Shown piece by piece: positions 17,248 through 25,193 of a DNA stretch of 64,000 bases. Made by a program: the position numbers and the translations under genes. The notes beneath the pieces are model-generated. The model saw only the letters and a program-made list of their open reading frames with translations. It did no database searches and was not told the DNA's origin. The DNA is taken from NCBI RefSeq assembly GCF_004168285.1, contig NZ_SEWF01000015.1, positions 62,001 through 126,000 on the forward strand, in the 5' to 3' direction. Position 1 is the first letter of the stretch. Every line of letters starts with the position of its first letter. The stretch is from Emticicia agri (GTDB taxonomy: Bacteria; Bacteroidota; Bacteroidia; Cytophagales; Spirosomataceae).

Positions 17248-18351
17248 TTACTTCACATTTTTCCGGCGATTGCGTTGGAAATCTTCTAAAACAAATCCGC
17301 CCAGACCATTCAGATTGCTGTAATAGGCACGCCCATTATTTACCTGTGTAAACTGCTGTACAAACTGTTTCAGGTAAGGGTCTGAGGCAATCATAAAGGT
17401 AGTAATAGGAATTTCTAACCGACGAGCCTGTGCGGCAATTGTCAGGGTTTTATTCACAATCTTGCGGTCGAGGCCGAAACTGTTTTTGTAGTATTTAATT
17501 CCTTCTTTCAGACAGGTAGGCTTACCATCAGTGATCATAAACACCTGTTTGTTTTTGGTTTTCCGGCGGCGCAGTAAATCCATAGCTAATTCTAATCCGG
17601 CAACGGTATTGGTATGATAGGGGCCAACCTCCAGATAAGGAATGTCTTTCAGTTGTATCTGCCACGCATCATTGCCAAATACCAGTATATCAAGCGTATC
17701 TTTCGGATATTTGGTACGAATCAATTCTGCCAAAGCTAATGCTACTTTTTTGGCAGGTGTAATGCGGTCTTCGCCATAGAGAATCATGGAGTGCGAAATG
17801 TCAATCATCAATACCGTTGAAGTCTGAATCTTCGATTCCCTGTCAACTACTTCCAGATCACTTTCCAGTAGCATAAAATCATCAATACCGCTATTTATCT
17901 GGGCATTTTTCAATGATTCAGTCATGGAAATCTGTTCCAACGAATCACCAAACTGAAAAGCACGTACATCGCTGCTGAGTTCATCACCAACTCCTGTATA
18001 AGGCGTATGATGGCTACCACTCGATTTGGTTCGTTTCAACTTACCAAATATTTCGTCTAATGATTGTTTTCTGATACTCTGTTCACTTTTGGCGGTAATG
18101 CGGTACTGCTGCCCTTCCTGATTCTCTTCGGTTATGTAGCCTTGTCTTTTCAAATCTTCAATAAAATCAGCCATACCGTAGTTATCATTGGTGAGCTGAT
18201 ACTGGCGGTCAAGGTCGCTCATATAGCTGAGTGCCTGGCCTACATCTCCGGCCGTAATTAATAGCAGTTGCTGGAAAATATTGAGCAATTGCTCAAATGG
18301 GGTGTTGCCCTTCATTTCGGGCTTAAATTCTGAAAAACGAAAACCAAGCAT
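17248..18351 (-). CDS. VWA domain protein with an intact MIDAS motif
   Basis: A cytoplasmic protein of 367 aa with no signal peptide. The N-terminal half is helical and winged-helix-like (FIEDLKRQGYITEEN and the following strand). A von Willebrand A domain spans about 170-350, with the metal-ion-dependent adhesion motif DISHS, VAGLELAMDLL and MITDGKPT. Proteins of this layout work with MoxR-type AAA ATPases as metal-insertion or assembly chaperones. No such ATPase lies in this window, so the partner would be elsewhere. The function is inferred only from family. Confidence 0.85.
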   Translation of the reverse strand: MLGFRFSEFKPEMKGNTPFEQLLNIFQQLLLITAGDVGQALSYMSDLDRQYQLTNDNYGMADFIEDLKRQGYITEENQEGQQYRITAKSEQSIRKQSLDEIFGKLKRTKSSGSHHTPYTGVGDELSSDVRAFQFGDSLEQISMTESLKNAQINSGIDDFMLLESDLEVVDRESKIQTSTVLMIDISHSMILYGEDRITPAKKVALALAELIRTKYPKDTLDILVFGNDAWQIQLKDIPYLEVGPYHTNTVAGLELAMDLLRRRKTKNKQVFMITDGKPTCLKEGIKYYKNSFGLDRKIVNKTLTIAAQARRLEIPITTFMIASDPYLKQFVQQFTQVNNGRAYYSNLNGLGGFVLEDFQRNRRKNVK

Positions 18352-18520
18352 GACAATCAGTGATTTAGTATTCTGTTACCTCTTTCTATTAACGCTTTTT
18401 ATCAGCTTAAAGTTTGGCTATGTAAACAATCCATACTTTTTAAGAACTATTAAGAGTTGGCTTGTCTAAAATCCGAAGATTTGCCGTAAATTGCAACGTT
18501 TTTCATAGTAATGGCGGAAC

Positions 18521-20452
18521 ATGAGCATTAAAAAATTATTCTTCACTATTTTATTGAGCTATTTTTACGGCCTGTGCCACGCCCAAATCCTTGATGATTC
18601 TACCAAACAAGTTTACGGACTAAAAACTACCCGTTATATTCTTGAAGACGATATTCTGAATAACCGTAAAACCTACTATAATCCAGATTCTACCTTAGAT
18701 GGCTTTCACTTGTTCGACAGGAATCTCAAAAGCGGCTGGCTGTATCAGGATTTAGGATTGATTGGCACGGCTGTGAAACCTCTGTATTTTCAGCCCAATG
18801 AAGACGTAAGCAAGCAATTAGGATTTACTACCTATGGCTTCTATGCCTTCGATGCCAGAAAATCGAAGTATTACAATACAAAGTCGCCTTATACCAATAT
18901 GTATTATGCCCAGTCGGGTGGGGGAATGTTGAACCTTGATTTTACACATTCACAGAATATAAAACCGCAATGGAATATTACTTTTGATGTCCATCGGCTG
19001 ACTTCGGCCAAACAATATGGTGCGCCACAGACTCGTGAAGAAAGACTGGTGGATAGCTGGGCTGTGCTAACCACTACCAATTACGAATCTAAAGACGGGA
19101 AATATGCCATTTTAGGAACTTATAACCATTTTAACCATGCCCCGGTTGACCAGGGAGGTATCAGACCGCTGGAAGATAGTCTTAAATTTGTAGAAGCAAA
19201 CGAACTTGGTAACTACAAAAACTTTCTGGCAAGATTAGGCAATGCCGCTTCGCGCGACTGGCGCAATGAGTTTCATATTTATCAGCAATATCAGTTATCA
19301 AATGGTTTTCAGGTATATCATATTTTAGATTACCAGAGACGTATTGATTATTATCAGGATAACACTTTTAAAGCTGACACTACAGCCGAAGGGGTAAATT
19401 TCTATGGTATGCAAATGCCGAAGAACCCAGTTCTTTTAAAAGGTATTAGGGATACATTGTCATTGGCATTGAGGTATCGGTTGATTGAAAATAAATTCGG
19501 TATAAAGGGTATTTACAGAGGATTTGCTTATAGACTTAATTTGCGTTATCGTTTGTATAACCTCAATTCTGATTTTAACCTAGATAGTACGACTCACAGA
19601 AGAACAGGATTTAAACATGAGGTGCTGGCAAATGCATGGGCAAATTATTTTTTTCCTGATAGCTTGAAACGAGCTTATGCCGAATTTGAAATAGGCACTA
19701 AAGGTAGTTTTAGATTAAAAGTAGAATACATAAGCCCCAAATTAAGAGCTGAGTTTTATCAGGCCTCAACTCCACCAACTTTGTTAGATGAGCGTTTGGG
19801 AAGCAATAATACATTTAATTGGTCTATGCTATATGATAAAGATTTGCGAAATCAGTTATCTACTAATTTGTATGCTTCTACCTCTCTGAACTATAAAAGA
19901 TTTAAGTTTACACCAAGTGGGTTTTATTCACTGGTAAGTAGCTATACTTATTATGATAGCAGTGCCCACATTCAGCAAACGCCAGATATCTCGGCTATTT
20001 TTAAATCGGTAAGTATTTTCAGGGCAGGATTAGCAATTGAGTATAATTGGAAAAAATTTTTAGTAAGAAATCAGACATATTTTGCCGGAACTTCACGCAC
20101 AGATATTATCCGGATGCCCACTATTACTAATAATACGACTATCGCCTACGAATTTGTATATGCCAAACGATTGCATATCAATGCCGGAGCTGAAATCTAT
20201 TACCGCTCGGCCTATTATGCCGACAATTATATGCCGCTTACCCGCCAGTTTTATTTACAGAATGATAAAAAAGCATGGGGGTATCCGGTGGTAGATGTAT
20301 TTGCCAATCTGAAAGTAAGCAAAGTGAGAGTCTTCCTTAAATTTGCCCATGTCAACCAAGGATTCCCCGACAGAGGGTATTTTGTAGGCTCTGTTTATCC
20401 TGGCATGCGACGCACCTTTTTCTTAGGTGCCAACTGGCCGTTGTTTGATTAA
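18521..20452 (+). CDS. Putative outer membrane porin (Porin_10-like)
   Basis: A 643-aa outer membrane beta-barrel protein. It has a signal peptide (about 1-22, ending GLCHAQ), an N-terminal domain with a long run of Tyr/Asn-rich amphipathic strands, and a C-terminal strand ending in LGANWPLFD. Alternating hydrophobic and aromatic residues throughout and the absence of plug or carboxypeptidase domains fit the Bacteroidota putative porin family (PF14121 type). Transport specificity is unknown. It stands alone, transcribed away from the VWA gene. Confidence 0.82.
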   Translation: MSIKKLFFTILLSYFYGLCHAQILDDSTKQVYGLKTTRYILEDDILNNRKTYYNPDSTLDGFHLFDRNLKSGWLYQDLGLIGTAVKPLYFQPNEDVSKQLGFTTYGFYAFDARKSKYYNTKSPYTNMYYAQSGGGMLNLDFTHSQNIKPQWNITFDVHRLTSAKQYGAPQTREERLVDSWAVLTTTNYESKDGKYAILGTYNHFNHAPVDQGGIRPLEDSLKFVEANELGNYKNFLARLGNAASRDWRNEFHIYQQYQLSNGFQVYHILDYQRRIDYYQDNTFKADTTAEGVNFYGMQMPKNPVLLKGIRDTLSLALRYRLIENKFGIKGIYRGFAYRLNLRYRLYNLNSDFNLDSTTHRRTGFKHEVLANAWANYFFPDSLKRAYAEFEIGTKGSFRLKVEYISPKLRAEFYQASTPPTLLDERLGSNNTFNWSMLYDKDLRNQLSTNLYASTSLNYKRFKFTPSGFYSLVSSYTYYDSSAHIQQTPDISAIFKSVSIFRAGLAIEYNWKKFLVRNQTYFAGTSRTDIIRMPTITNNTTIAYEFVYAKRLHINAGAEIYYRSAYYADNYMPLTRQFYLQNDKKAWGYPVVDVFANLKVSKVRVFLKFAHVNQGFPDRGYFVGSVYPGMRRTFFLGANWPLFD

Positions 20453-20535
20453 GAAAAGATAAAATTTTCATTAAAACTCTGACAAAGTGCCTATAAACGT
20501 AATTTTTTTGATTTAATTATTTAGGTTTGTAGAAA

Positions 20536-20563
20536 TTGTTCAATTAAAGAATTTGTATCTTTG
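20536..20563 (+). promoter_or_regulatory. Promoter of the glycosyltransferase-rsmG genes
   Basis: TTG at 20536-20538 and TATCTTTG at 20556-20563 are separated by 17 bp and match the Bacteroidota -33/-7 pattern. The predicted start near 20570 gives a 22-nt leader. A second TAGGTTTG lies at 20522-20529. Confidence 0.6.
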
Positions 20564-20591
20564 CACACTTTTAAACCTAAACTCTTGATAC

Positions 20592-21806
20592 ATGGTGTTT
20601 TGGCACTATTTACTACCGATTCTTTTTTTCACTGCTGTCTTTGTTCAACTCATTTTCATTTTGGGTATTTTTCCGGGCTTATTGTCGCATCAGGATACAG
20701 AGCGTGATACAATTTCGAGTCAGAAACCAGGAGTTTCGGTTGTAGTAGCAGCCTGGAACGAGCTGGAGAATCTGAAAGAACTGCTGCCGATTTTAGAGGC
20801 ACAACAATATCCCGATTTTGAGATAGTGGTAGCAGACGACCGCTCACACGACGGCACTTACGATTATCTCTTGTTCAACGAGGGAGGTTATTCTAAAGTT
20901 AATTTTGTCAGAATTGAGTCATTACCTGCCCATTTTACAGCCAAGAAATTTGCGGTAACCATGGGAATTAAAAAAGCCACTAAAGACATTATTTTGTTGA
21001 CAGATGCTGATTGTCGGCCAACGAGCGATTACTGGATTGATACAATGGTGGCGCAATTGAGCAAAGAAAAAGACATTGTTCTGGGTTTTTCGCCGTATAG
21101 TTTCGAAGATTCACGGCTTAATTCGCTCATTCGTTACGAAACTTTCCAGACAGCCCTGCAATATTTTTCTTTTGCCAAAGCCAATATGCCCTACATGGGT
21201 GTTGGCCGAAATCTGATGTATCGTCGTGATTTGTTCTGGACAAGCAATGGTTTTTCGAGCCATCACGGGCTGTTAGGAGGAGACGATGATTTGTTTGTGA
21301 ACGAAGTATCAAACAAAACCAACGTGGCTATTTGTATCGGCGAAGAAGCAAACATGGTGTCGGAACCTAAAAGAACCTGGAGCGACTGGATTACACAGAA
21401 GCGTCGCCATTTATCGGTAGGAAAACGCTATAAATTCAGAGATAAGTTTTTATTGGGAAGCCTTGCCACAAGCCAGTTATTGTGCTGGTTTATTTTGTTG
21501 CCGACTTTCTTTATTAAACCTGACTGGTTTGAAGCCCCCGAATGGTCGAGGATTCCGACTGAATGGCTTGATGATAATCATTTACAGGATTTTTATCCTT
21601 ATAACGACTGGATGCGCCTGATTACCCTGGTGTTTTTTGTGTGGTTGCTTATCAGATGGCTGATATTGGCAAAAGCCAATAAAAAACTGAACAGCACACT
21701 AAGTTCATTCCGGATTCCGTATTATGATTTTCTGTATGCTTGTTATTATTTAGTGTTTGGTTTGATTACCATTTTCTCGAACCCTAAAAAAATTAAGTGG
21801 AGATAG
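20592..21806 (+). CDS. Membrane glycosyltransferase, GT2 family
   Basis: A 404-aa processive-type glycosyltransferase with an N-terminal membrane helix (about 5-27) and two or three helices after residue 285. The GT-A catalytic block between them has VVVAAWNE, VVADDRSHDGT, the metal-binding LLTDADCRP (DxD-like) and GGDDDLFVNE as the acceptor-side acidic motif. QKRRHLSVGKRYK replaces the QxxRW motif of cellulose-synthase-like enzymes. It probably transfers a sugar from a nucleotide donor to a cell-envelope acceptor. The next gene, rsmG, starts 25 bp later. Confidence 0.9.
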   Translation: MVFWHYLLPILFFTAVFVQLIFILGIFPGLLSHQDTERDTISSQKPGVSVVVAAWNELENLKELLPILEAQQYPDFEIVVADDRSHDGTYDYLLFNEGGYSKVNFVRIESLPAHFTAKKFAVTMGIKKATKDIILLTDADCRPTSDYWIDTMVAQLSKEKDIVLGFSPYSFEDSRLNSLIRYETFQTALQYFSFAKANMPYMGVGRNLMYRRDLFWTSNGFSSHHGLLGGDDDLFVNEVSNKTNVAICIGEEANMVSEPKRTWSDWITQKRRHLSVGKRYKFRDKFLLGSLATSQLLCWFILLPTFFIKPDWFEAPEWSRIPTEWLDDNHLQDFYPYNDWMRLITLVFFVWLLIRWLILAKANKKLNSTLSSFRIPYYDFLYACYYLVFGLITIFSNPKKIKWR

Positions 21807-21831
21807 GTTTTACCTTTTTTGCGTACCAGAT

Positions 21832-22464
21832 ATGCCTGCCAATATAGCTATACTGACCAAATATTTTCCGAAACTCACCGAAAAACAGCGTGGGCAATTT
21901 GAACAATTGCAGGAACTATACAGTTTTTGGAATAACCAGATTAATGTAATTTCAAGACAGGATATTGAGAATCTGTACGAAAAACACGTTTTACATTCGT
22001 TAGGTATCGCCAAAGTGCTTGATTTTAAGCATGGCACAGAAATTTTAGATGTAGGTACAGGCGGAGGTTTTCCGGGTATTCCGTTAGCTATTCTGTTTCC
22101 TGAGTGTCAGTTTCATTTAGTTGACTCGATAGGCAAGAAAATAAAGGTAGTAACCGAAGTAGCGCAGGCGGTAGGCTTGAAGAACCTGACTGCTCAACAC
22201 GAAAGGGCAGAGAATGTGGCAAGCGATTTTGATTTTATTATAAGCCGGGCCGTAACAAGGCTTAAACCCTTTTATGGCTGGGTACAACACAAAGTTACCC
22301 GAAACCAGTTTAACGATTTAAAGAATGGTATTCTGTACCTGAAAGGAGGCGATTTAACCGAAGAATTGGAGGAATTTGGTAAAAAATACAAACTCTATAA
22401 CTTATCTGATTACTTTGAGGAAGAGTTTTTTGAAACCAAAAAAGTAGTATATGTGCCGTTTTGA
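21832..22464 (+). CDS. rsmG: 16S rRNA (guanine527-N7)-methyltransferase
   Basis: A 210-aa SAM-dependent enzyme that methylates N7 of G527 in 16S rRNA. The SAM-binding signature ILDVGTGGGFPGIPLAI spans 71-87. The N-terminal FWNNQINVISRQDIENLYEKHVLHSL is the RsmG-specific block, and FIISRAVTRLKPF is the second conserved region. Length is normal. It is co-directional with the glycosyltransferase (25-bp gap) and with the small gene at 22504. Confidence 0.96.
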   Translation: MPANIAILTKYFPKLTEKQRGQFEQLQELYSFWNNQINVISRQDIENLYEKHVLHSLGIAKVLDFKHGTEILDVGTGGGFPGIPLAILFPECQFHLVDSIGKKIKVVTEVAQAVGLKNLTAQHERAENVASDFDFIISRAVTRLKPFYGWVQHKVTRNQFNDLKNGILYLKGGDLTEELEEFGKKYKLYNLSDYFEEEFFETKKVVYVPF

Positions 22465-22503
22465 GGCGCATAAGATTTTGACAACCCATAAATAAGCAAT
22501 ACC

Positions 22504-22788
22504 ATGAACGAACGATTTGCAGCCAGTACACTTAAAAATCCACTAATGCCTGATGAAGTTATTTTCAGCGAAAAAGGCGTTACCTTCAAGGCCAGAAAGG
22601 TTTTTAGTAGCTCTGAAAATTTTGTTTTTTATAGCGATATAGCGGGTGTAGAAATAGAATCAGGTGTGTTTTTTTCAACAATCCGTATCAAGGCAAGAGC
22701 CAGAGAAGAAGAGATTGTGATTGAGAATTTTACCAAAGGCGATGCCCGCAAGGTAAAAGAATTGATACTCGAACGTGCCTTTCGTTAA
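22504..22788 (+). CDS. Small protein with a possible PH-like fold, unknown function
   Basis: A 94-aa protein with no signal peptide or membrane segment. Alternating strands (VIFSEKGVTFKARKVF, FVFYSDIAGVEIE, TIRIKARAREEEIVIENF) end in a charged helix (KGDARKVKELILERAF). This pattern resembles small bacterial PH-like domains, but I cannot name a family. It starts 40 bp after rsmG and ends 6 bp before the metzincin-like gene, so it is probably translationally coupled to it. Confidence 0.7.
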   Translation: MNERFAASTLKNPLMPDEVIFSEKGVTFKARKVFSSSENFVFYSDIAGVEIESGVFFSTIRIKARAREEEIVIENFTKGDARKVKELILERAFR

Positions 22789-22794
22789 GCAGGT

Positions 22795-23490
22795 ATGTCA
22801 GCTATAGCCGCTATCGATGAGGAGACAGGAGAGGTTGTTGTTGCGGCCAAACTCTGGTTTTATGGCAACTTTGCCACCGCCGAACTGGCTGATAAAATTG
22901 TAGAGGAGATACAGAGCCAATACAACGGGGCACACGGTAAAATACAACTAAGAAAAGCTGACAGAAGTGTAGTAACCTATCCCGTCAGATTTGAAATAGA
23001 ATCAGCGATTGTAACAGAAGAAGCAGTTTTCGGTCTGGTACAAACCAATACCGATTTCCGTAATAACTTTATCAGAATAGAGCAGAATAATATCCTGAAA
23101 CGCTCTTTTATGGGCAATGAATTAGGAGGGAATATCGGGCACTGGCTGATAAGCGATAATTTAGGAGAATCCACCACTGCTGCACACGAATTTGGTCATT
23201 CTTTAGGGCTTGACCACCCCGACGATGTTGATTTAAGAAACAGAGAACTGCCACCACCTATGATGGCTCCGAGAGGAACTTTAGTGAAAGCTAAGTTTCA
23301 ATGGAACCCGACAGTAAATGCCGGAGAATTTGGTGGAACCATGAAACCCATTTACAGAAAAGTAGGTGCCGAGGAAGTTGAAATGATTTTTACAGGCAAA
23401 ACTTTTGAAAAAGATGGAACACTCAATCTGGGAATACTTTCTAATTTAGTTTATGATGAGGTGGGGAATCCTTATTATTTTTTGGATTGA
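22795..23490 (+). CDS. Metzincin-like zinc metalloprotease, apparently cytoplasmic
   Basis: A 231-aa protein with the extended metzincin zinc site HEFGHSLGLDH at residues 131-141 (HExxHxxGxxH). A nearby Met pair (PPPMMAPRG, 153-161) could be the Met-turn. The N-terminal half has mixed strands and helices (LADKIVEEIQSQYN) like the upper lobe of matrixin proteases. There is no signal peptide, propeptide cysteine switch or sorting tail. It lies 6 bp after the small gene at 22504, so the two may form a protease and partner pair. The substrate is unknown. Confidence 0.82.
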   Translation: MSAIAAIDEETGEVVVAAKLWFYGNFATAELADKIVEEIQSQYNGAHGKIQLRKADRSVVTYPVRFEIESAIVTEEAVFGLVQTNTDFRNNFIRIEQNNILKRSFMGNELGGNIGHWLISDNLGESTTAAHEFGHSLGLDHPDDVDLRNRELPPPMMAPRGTLVKAKFQWNPTVNAGEFGGTMKPIYRKVGAEEVEMIFTGKTFEKDGTLNLGILSNLVYDEVGNPYYFLD

Positions 23491-23756
23491 GTGGTTAATT
23501 GCGAATTAGCGAATGGTGAATTAGCGAATACTTGGAAATAATTAACCTTTATGCCACGAAATAGGTATATTAATGTGAGTTCGATACAATTTAGTCCCTA
23601 TGGGGCTGTAAATGCCTTGTAATGAGTGGTTTATTCACCGAACTCACATCATATTAAGAAAAGCTATGGTTTATAATTACTTGCTACCTAATAATTCAGC
23701 ATTAAATTATTCACTAATTCGCTATTCACAATTCACGATTAAAATAATCACTCCAT
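23491..23756. repeat. Imperfect inverted-repeat element with arms of 7-8 bp units
   Basis: No gene lies in this 266-bp stretch. The left part (about 23501-23530) repeats GCGAATTA/GTGAATTA-like units; the right part (about 23715-23746) repeats the same units in reverse complement. An inner pair, AATGTGAGTTCG near 23573 and CGAACTCACAT near 23639, is also inverted. The element starts directly after a stop codon and resembles the one at 43283-43407. It may be a non-autonomous mobile element or a stabilising hairpin. Confidence 0.6.
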
Positions 23757-24584
23757 ATGAATCTTGGCGTTAAAAATACTTTAAGAGTGCTTCGGGGTAC
23801 AAGTGTGGGGATGTATCTGGGCGATACCCACGGCAATGATGTATTGTTGCCTAAAAAATATATACCCGATGATTTGATCGTTGGCGACGACATAGAGGTA
23901 TTTATCTATAAAGACTCCGAAGACCGGATTATTGCTACTACGCTCGAACCCAAGGTTCAGTTAAATCAGTTTGCGTATTTACAGGTAATGGCTGTTACGG
24001 GCATTGGTGCTTTTTTAGACTGGGGACTTGAAAAAGACCTCTTTGTGCCGTTTAAAGAACAGAATAAAAAACTAAACACAGGCGACTGGTGCGCAGTGTA
24101 TGTGTATCTTGACGAAGAAACCGACCGCCTGGTAGGGTCTTGCAAAGTGAATAAGTTTTTTGAAAAAGAAAAAATCGATTTAAGCGAAGGTGAGGAGGTA
24201 GATTTATTGGTTTTTGAAGAAACAAACTTAGGGCTTAATGTAGTTATCAATAATACGTATAAAGGGCTGATTTACGAAAATGAGATTTTTCAGCGTGTAA
24301 AGTTAGGGAGTCGCACTAAAGGATATATCAAGCTGATCAGAGAAGATAACCGCATTGATGTGAGCCTGCAAAAGCAGGGATATGCCAATATAGAACCCAA
24401 TGCAGAGAAAATCCTGGAAAAACTCAAAGCCAACAATGGTTTTTTAGACATTACCGATAAAAGCGATGCCAATTATGTAATGTATCAGTTGGAAATGAGT
24501 AAAAAGACCTTTAAAAAGGCTATTGGAGGTTTGTACAAGCAACGTTTAATCAGAATAGAAGACGACGGAATTTATTTAGTCTGA
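23757..24584 (+). CDS. S1-domain RNA-binding protein, CvfB-like
   Basis: A 275-aa cytoplasmic protein built from S1-like RNA-binding barrels followed by a winged helix. The first barrel has GTSVGMYLGD and GNDVLLPKKYIP. The second has VMAVTGIGAFLDWGLEKDLFVPF, and a third covers KGLIYENEIF through RIDVSLQKQGY. The winged helix is at about 215-275 (YVMYQLEMSKKTFKKAIGGLYKQ). CvfB-family proteins influence expression post-transcriptionally. It precedes ridA by 34 bp and may share its transcript. Confidence 0.9.
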   Translation: MNLGVKNTLRVLRGTSVGMYLGDTHGNDVLLPKKYIPDDLIVGDDIEVFIYKDSEDRIIATTLEPKVQLNQFAYLQVMAVTGIGAFLDWGLEKDLFVPFKEQNKKLNTGDWCAVYVYLDEETDRLVGSCKVNKFFEKEKIDLSEGEEVDLLVFEETNLGLNVVINNTYKGLIYENEIFQRVKLGSRTKGYIKLIREDNRIDVSLQKQGYANIEPNAEKILEKLKANNGFLDITDKSDANYVMYQLEMSKKTFKKAIGGLYKQRLIRIEDDGIYLV

Positions 24585-24618
24585 CAACAAGAAAGAAAAG
24601 GCAACAAAAAAAGAAAAT

Positions 24619-24984
24619 ATGAAACAGATTATTTTTACTGAAAAAGCCCCCGCAGCTATTGGTCCGTATAGTCAGGCTGTACTGGCAGGCAATACTTTAT
24701 ACGTATCAGGGCAGATAGCTTTAGAGCTGGCTACCTCCGGCGATATAAAGGCAGAGGCTAAAAAGATTATGGAAAACATCGGGCATATTTTAGCCGCCGC
24801 CGGAATGGATTATACAAACATTGTGAAATCAAGTATATTCCTGAAAAGTATGGACGACTTTGTGGCCATCAACGAAGTATATGGGGCTTATTTCCCATCA
24901 GACCCGCCTGCGAGAGAAACCGTTCAGGTAGCCCGTCTGCCAAAAGATGTCAATGTTGAAATTTCTGTCATTGCGGTTAATTAA
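24619..24984 (+). CDS. ridA: RidA-family reactive imine/enamine deaminase
   Basis: A 121-aa trimeric enzyme that hydrolyses 2-aminoacrylate and related enamines released by PLP enzymes. Family landmarks are intact: KAPAAIGPYSQAV at the N-terminus, LYVSGQIAL, and the PPARETVQVARLPKDVNVEI block carrying the catalytic Arg. Length is exactly that of the family. It follows the S1 protein gene by 34 bp. Confidence 0.95.
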   Translation: MKQIIFTEKAPAAIGPYSQAVLAGNTLYVSGQIALELATSGDIKAEAKKIMENIGHILAAAGMDYTNIVKSSIFLKSMDDFVAINEVYGAYFPSDPPARETVQVARLPKDVNVEISVIAVN

Positions 24985-25193
24985 AATTTAATGTTGGAAG
25001 CGTTTTTTTTAATGTCAAATGCTTGAACTTGATTATCAGGTACTTGTCATAAAGAAATATTCTTCCAAATAAATAAATCCTTACCGTAAAATAATTTTCA
25101 TTGTTAAGAATACATCTTTAATAAAGAAAATCTTATATATTTACAAAAAAAGAAATTCCTCCCATTTGTAACTAAAACTAAAATAGTTTAGCT

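Noticed and set aside
23501-23530. Short regular repeats that could suggest a CRISPR array
   Set aside because: Units are 7-8 bp, not 23-40 bp, there are no spacers, and the same units recur in inverse orientation 200 bp away. No cas genes are near.
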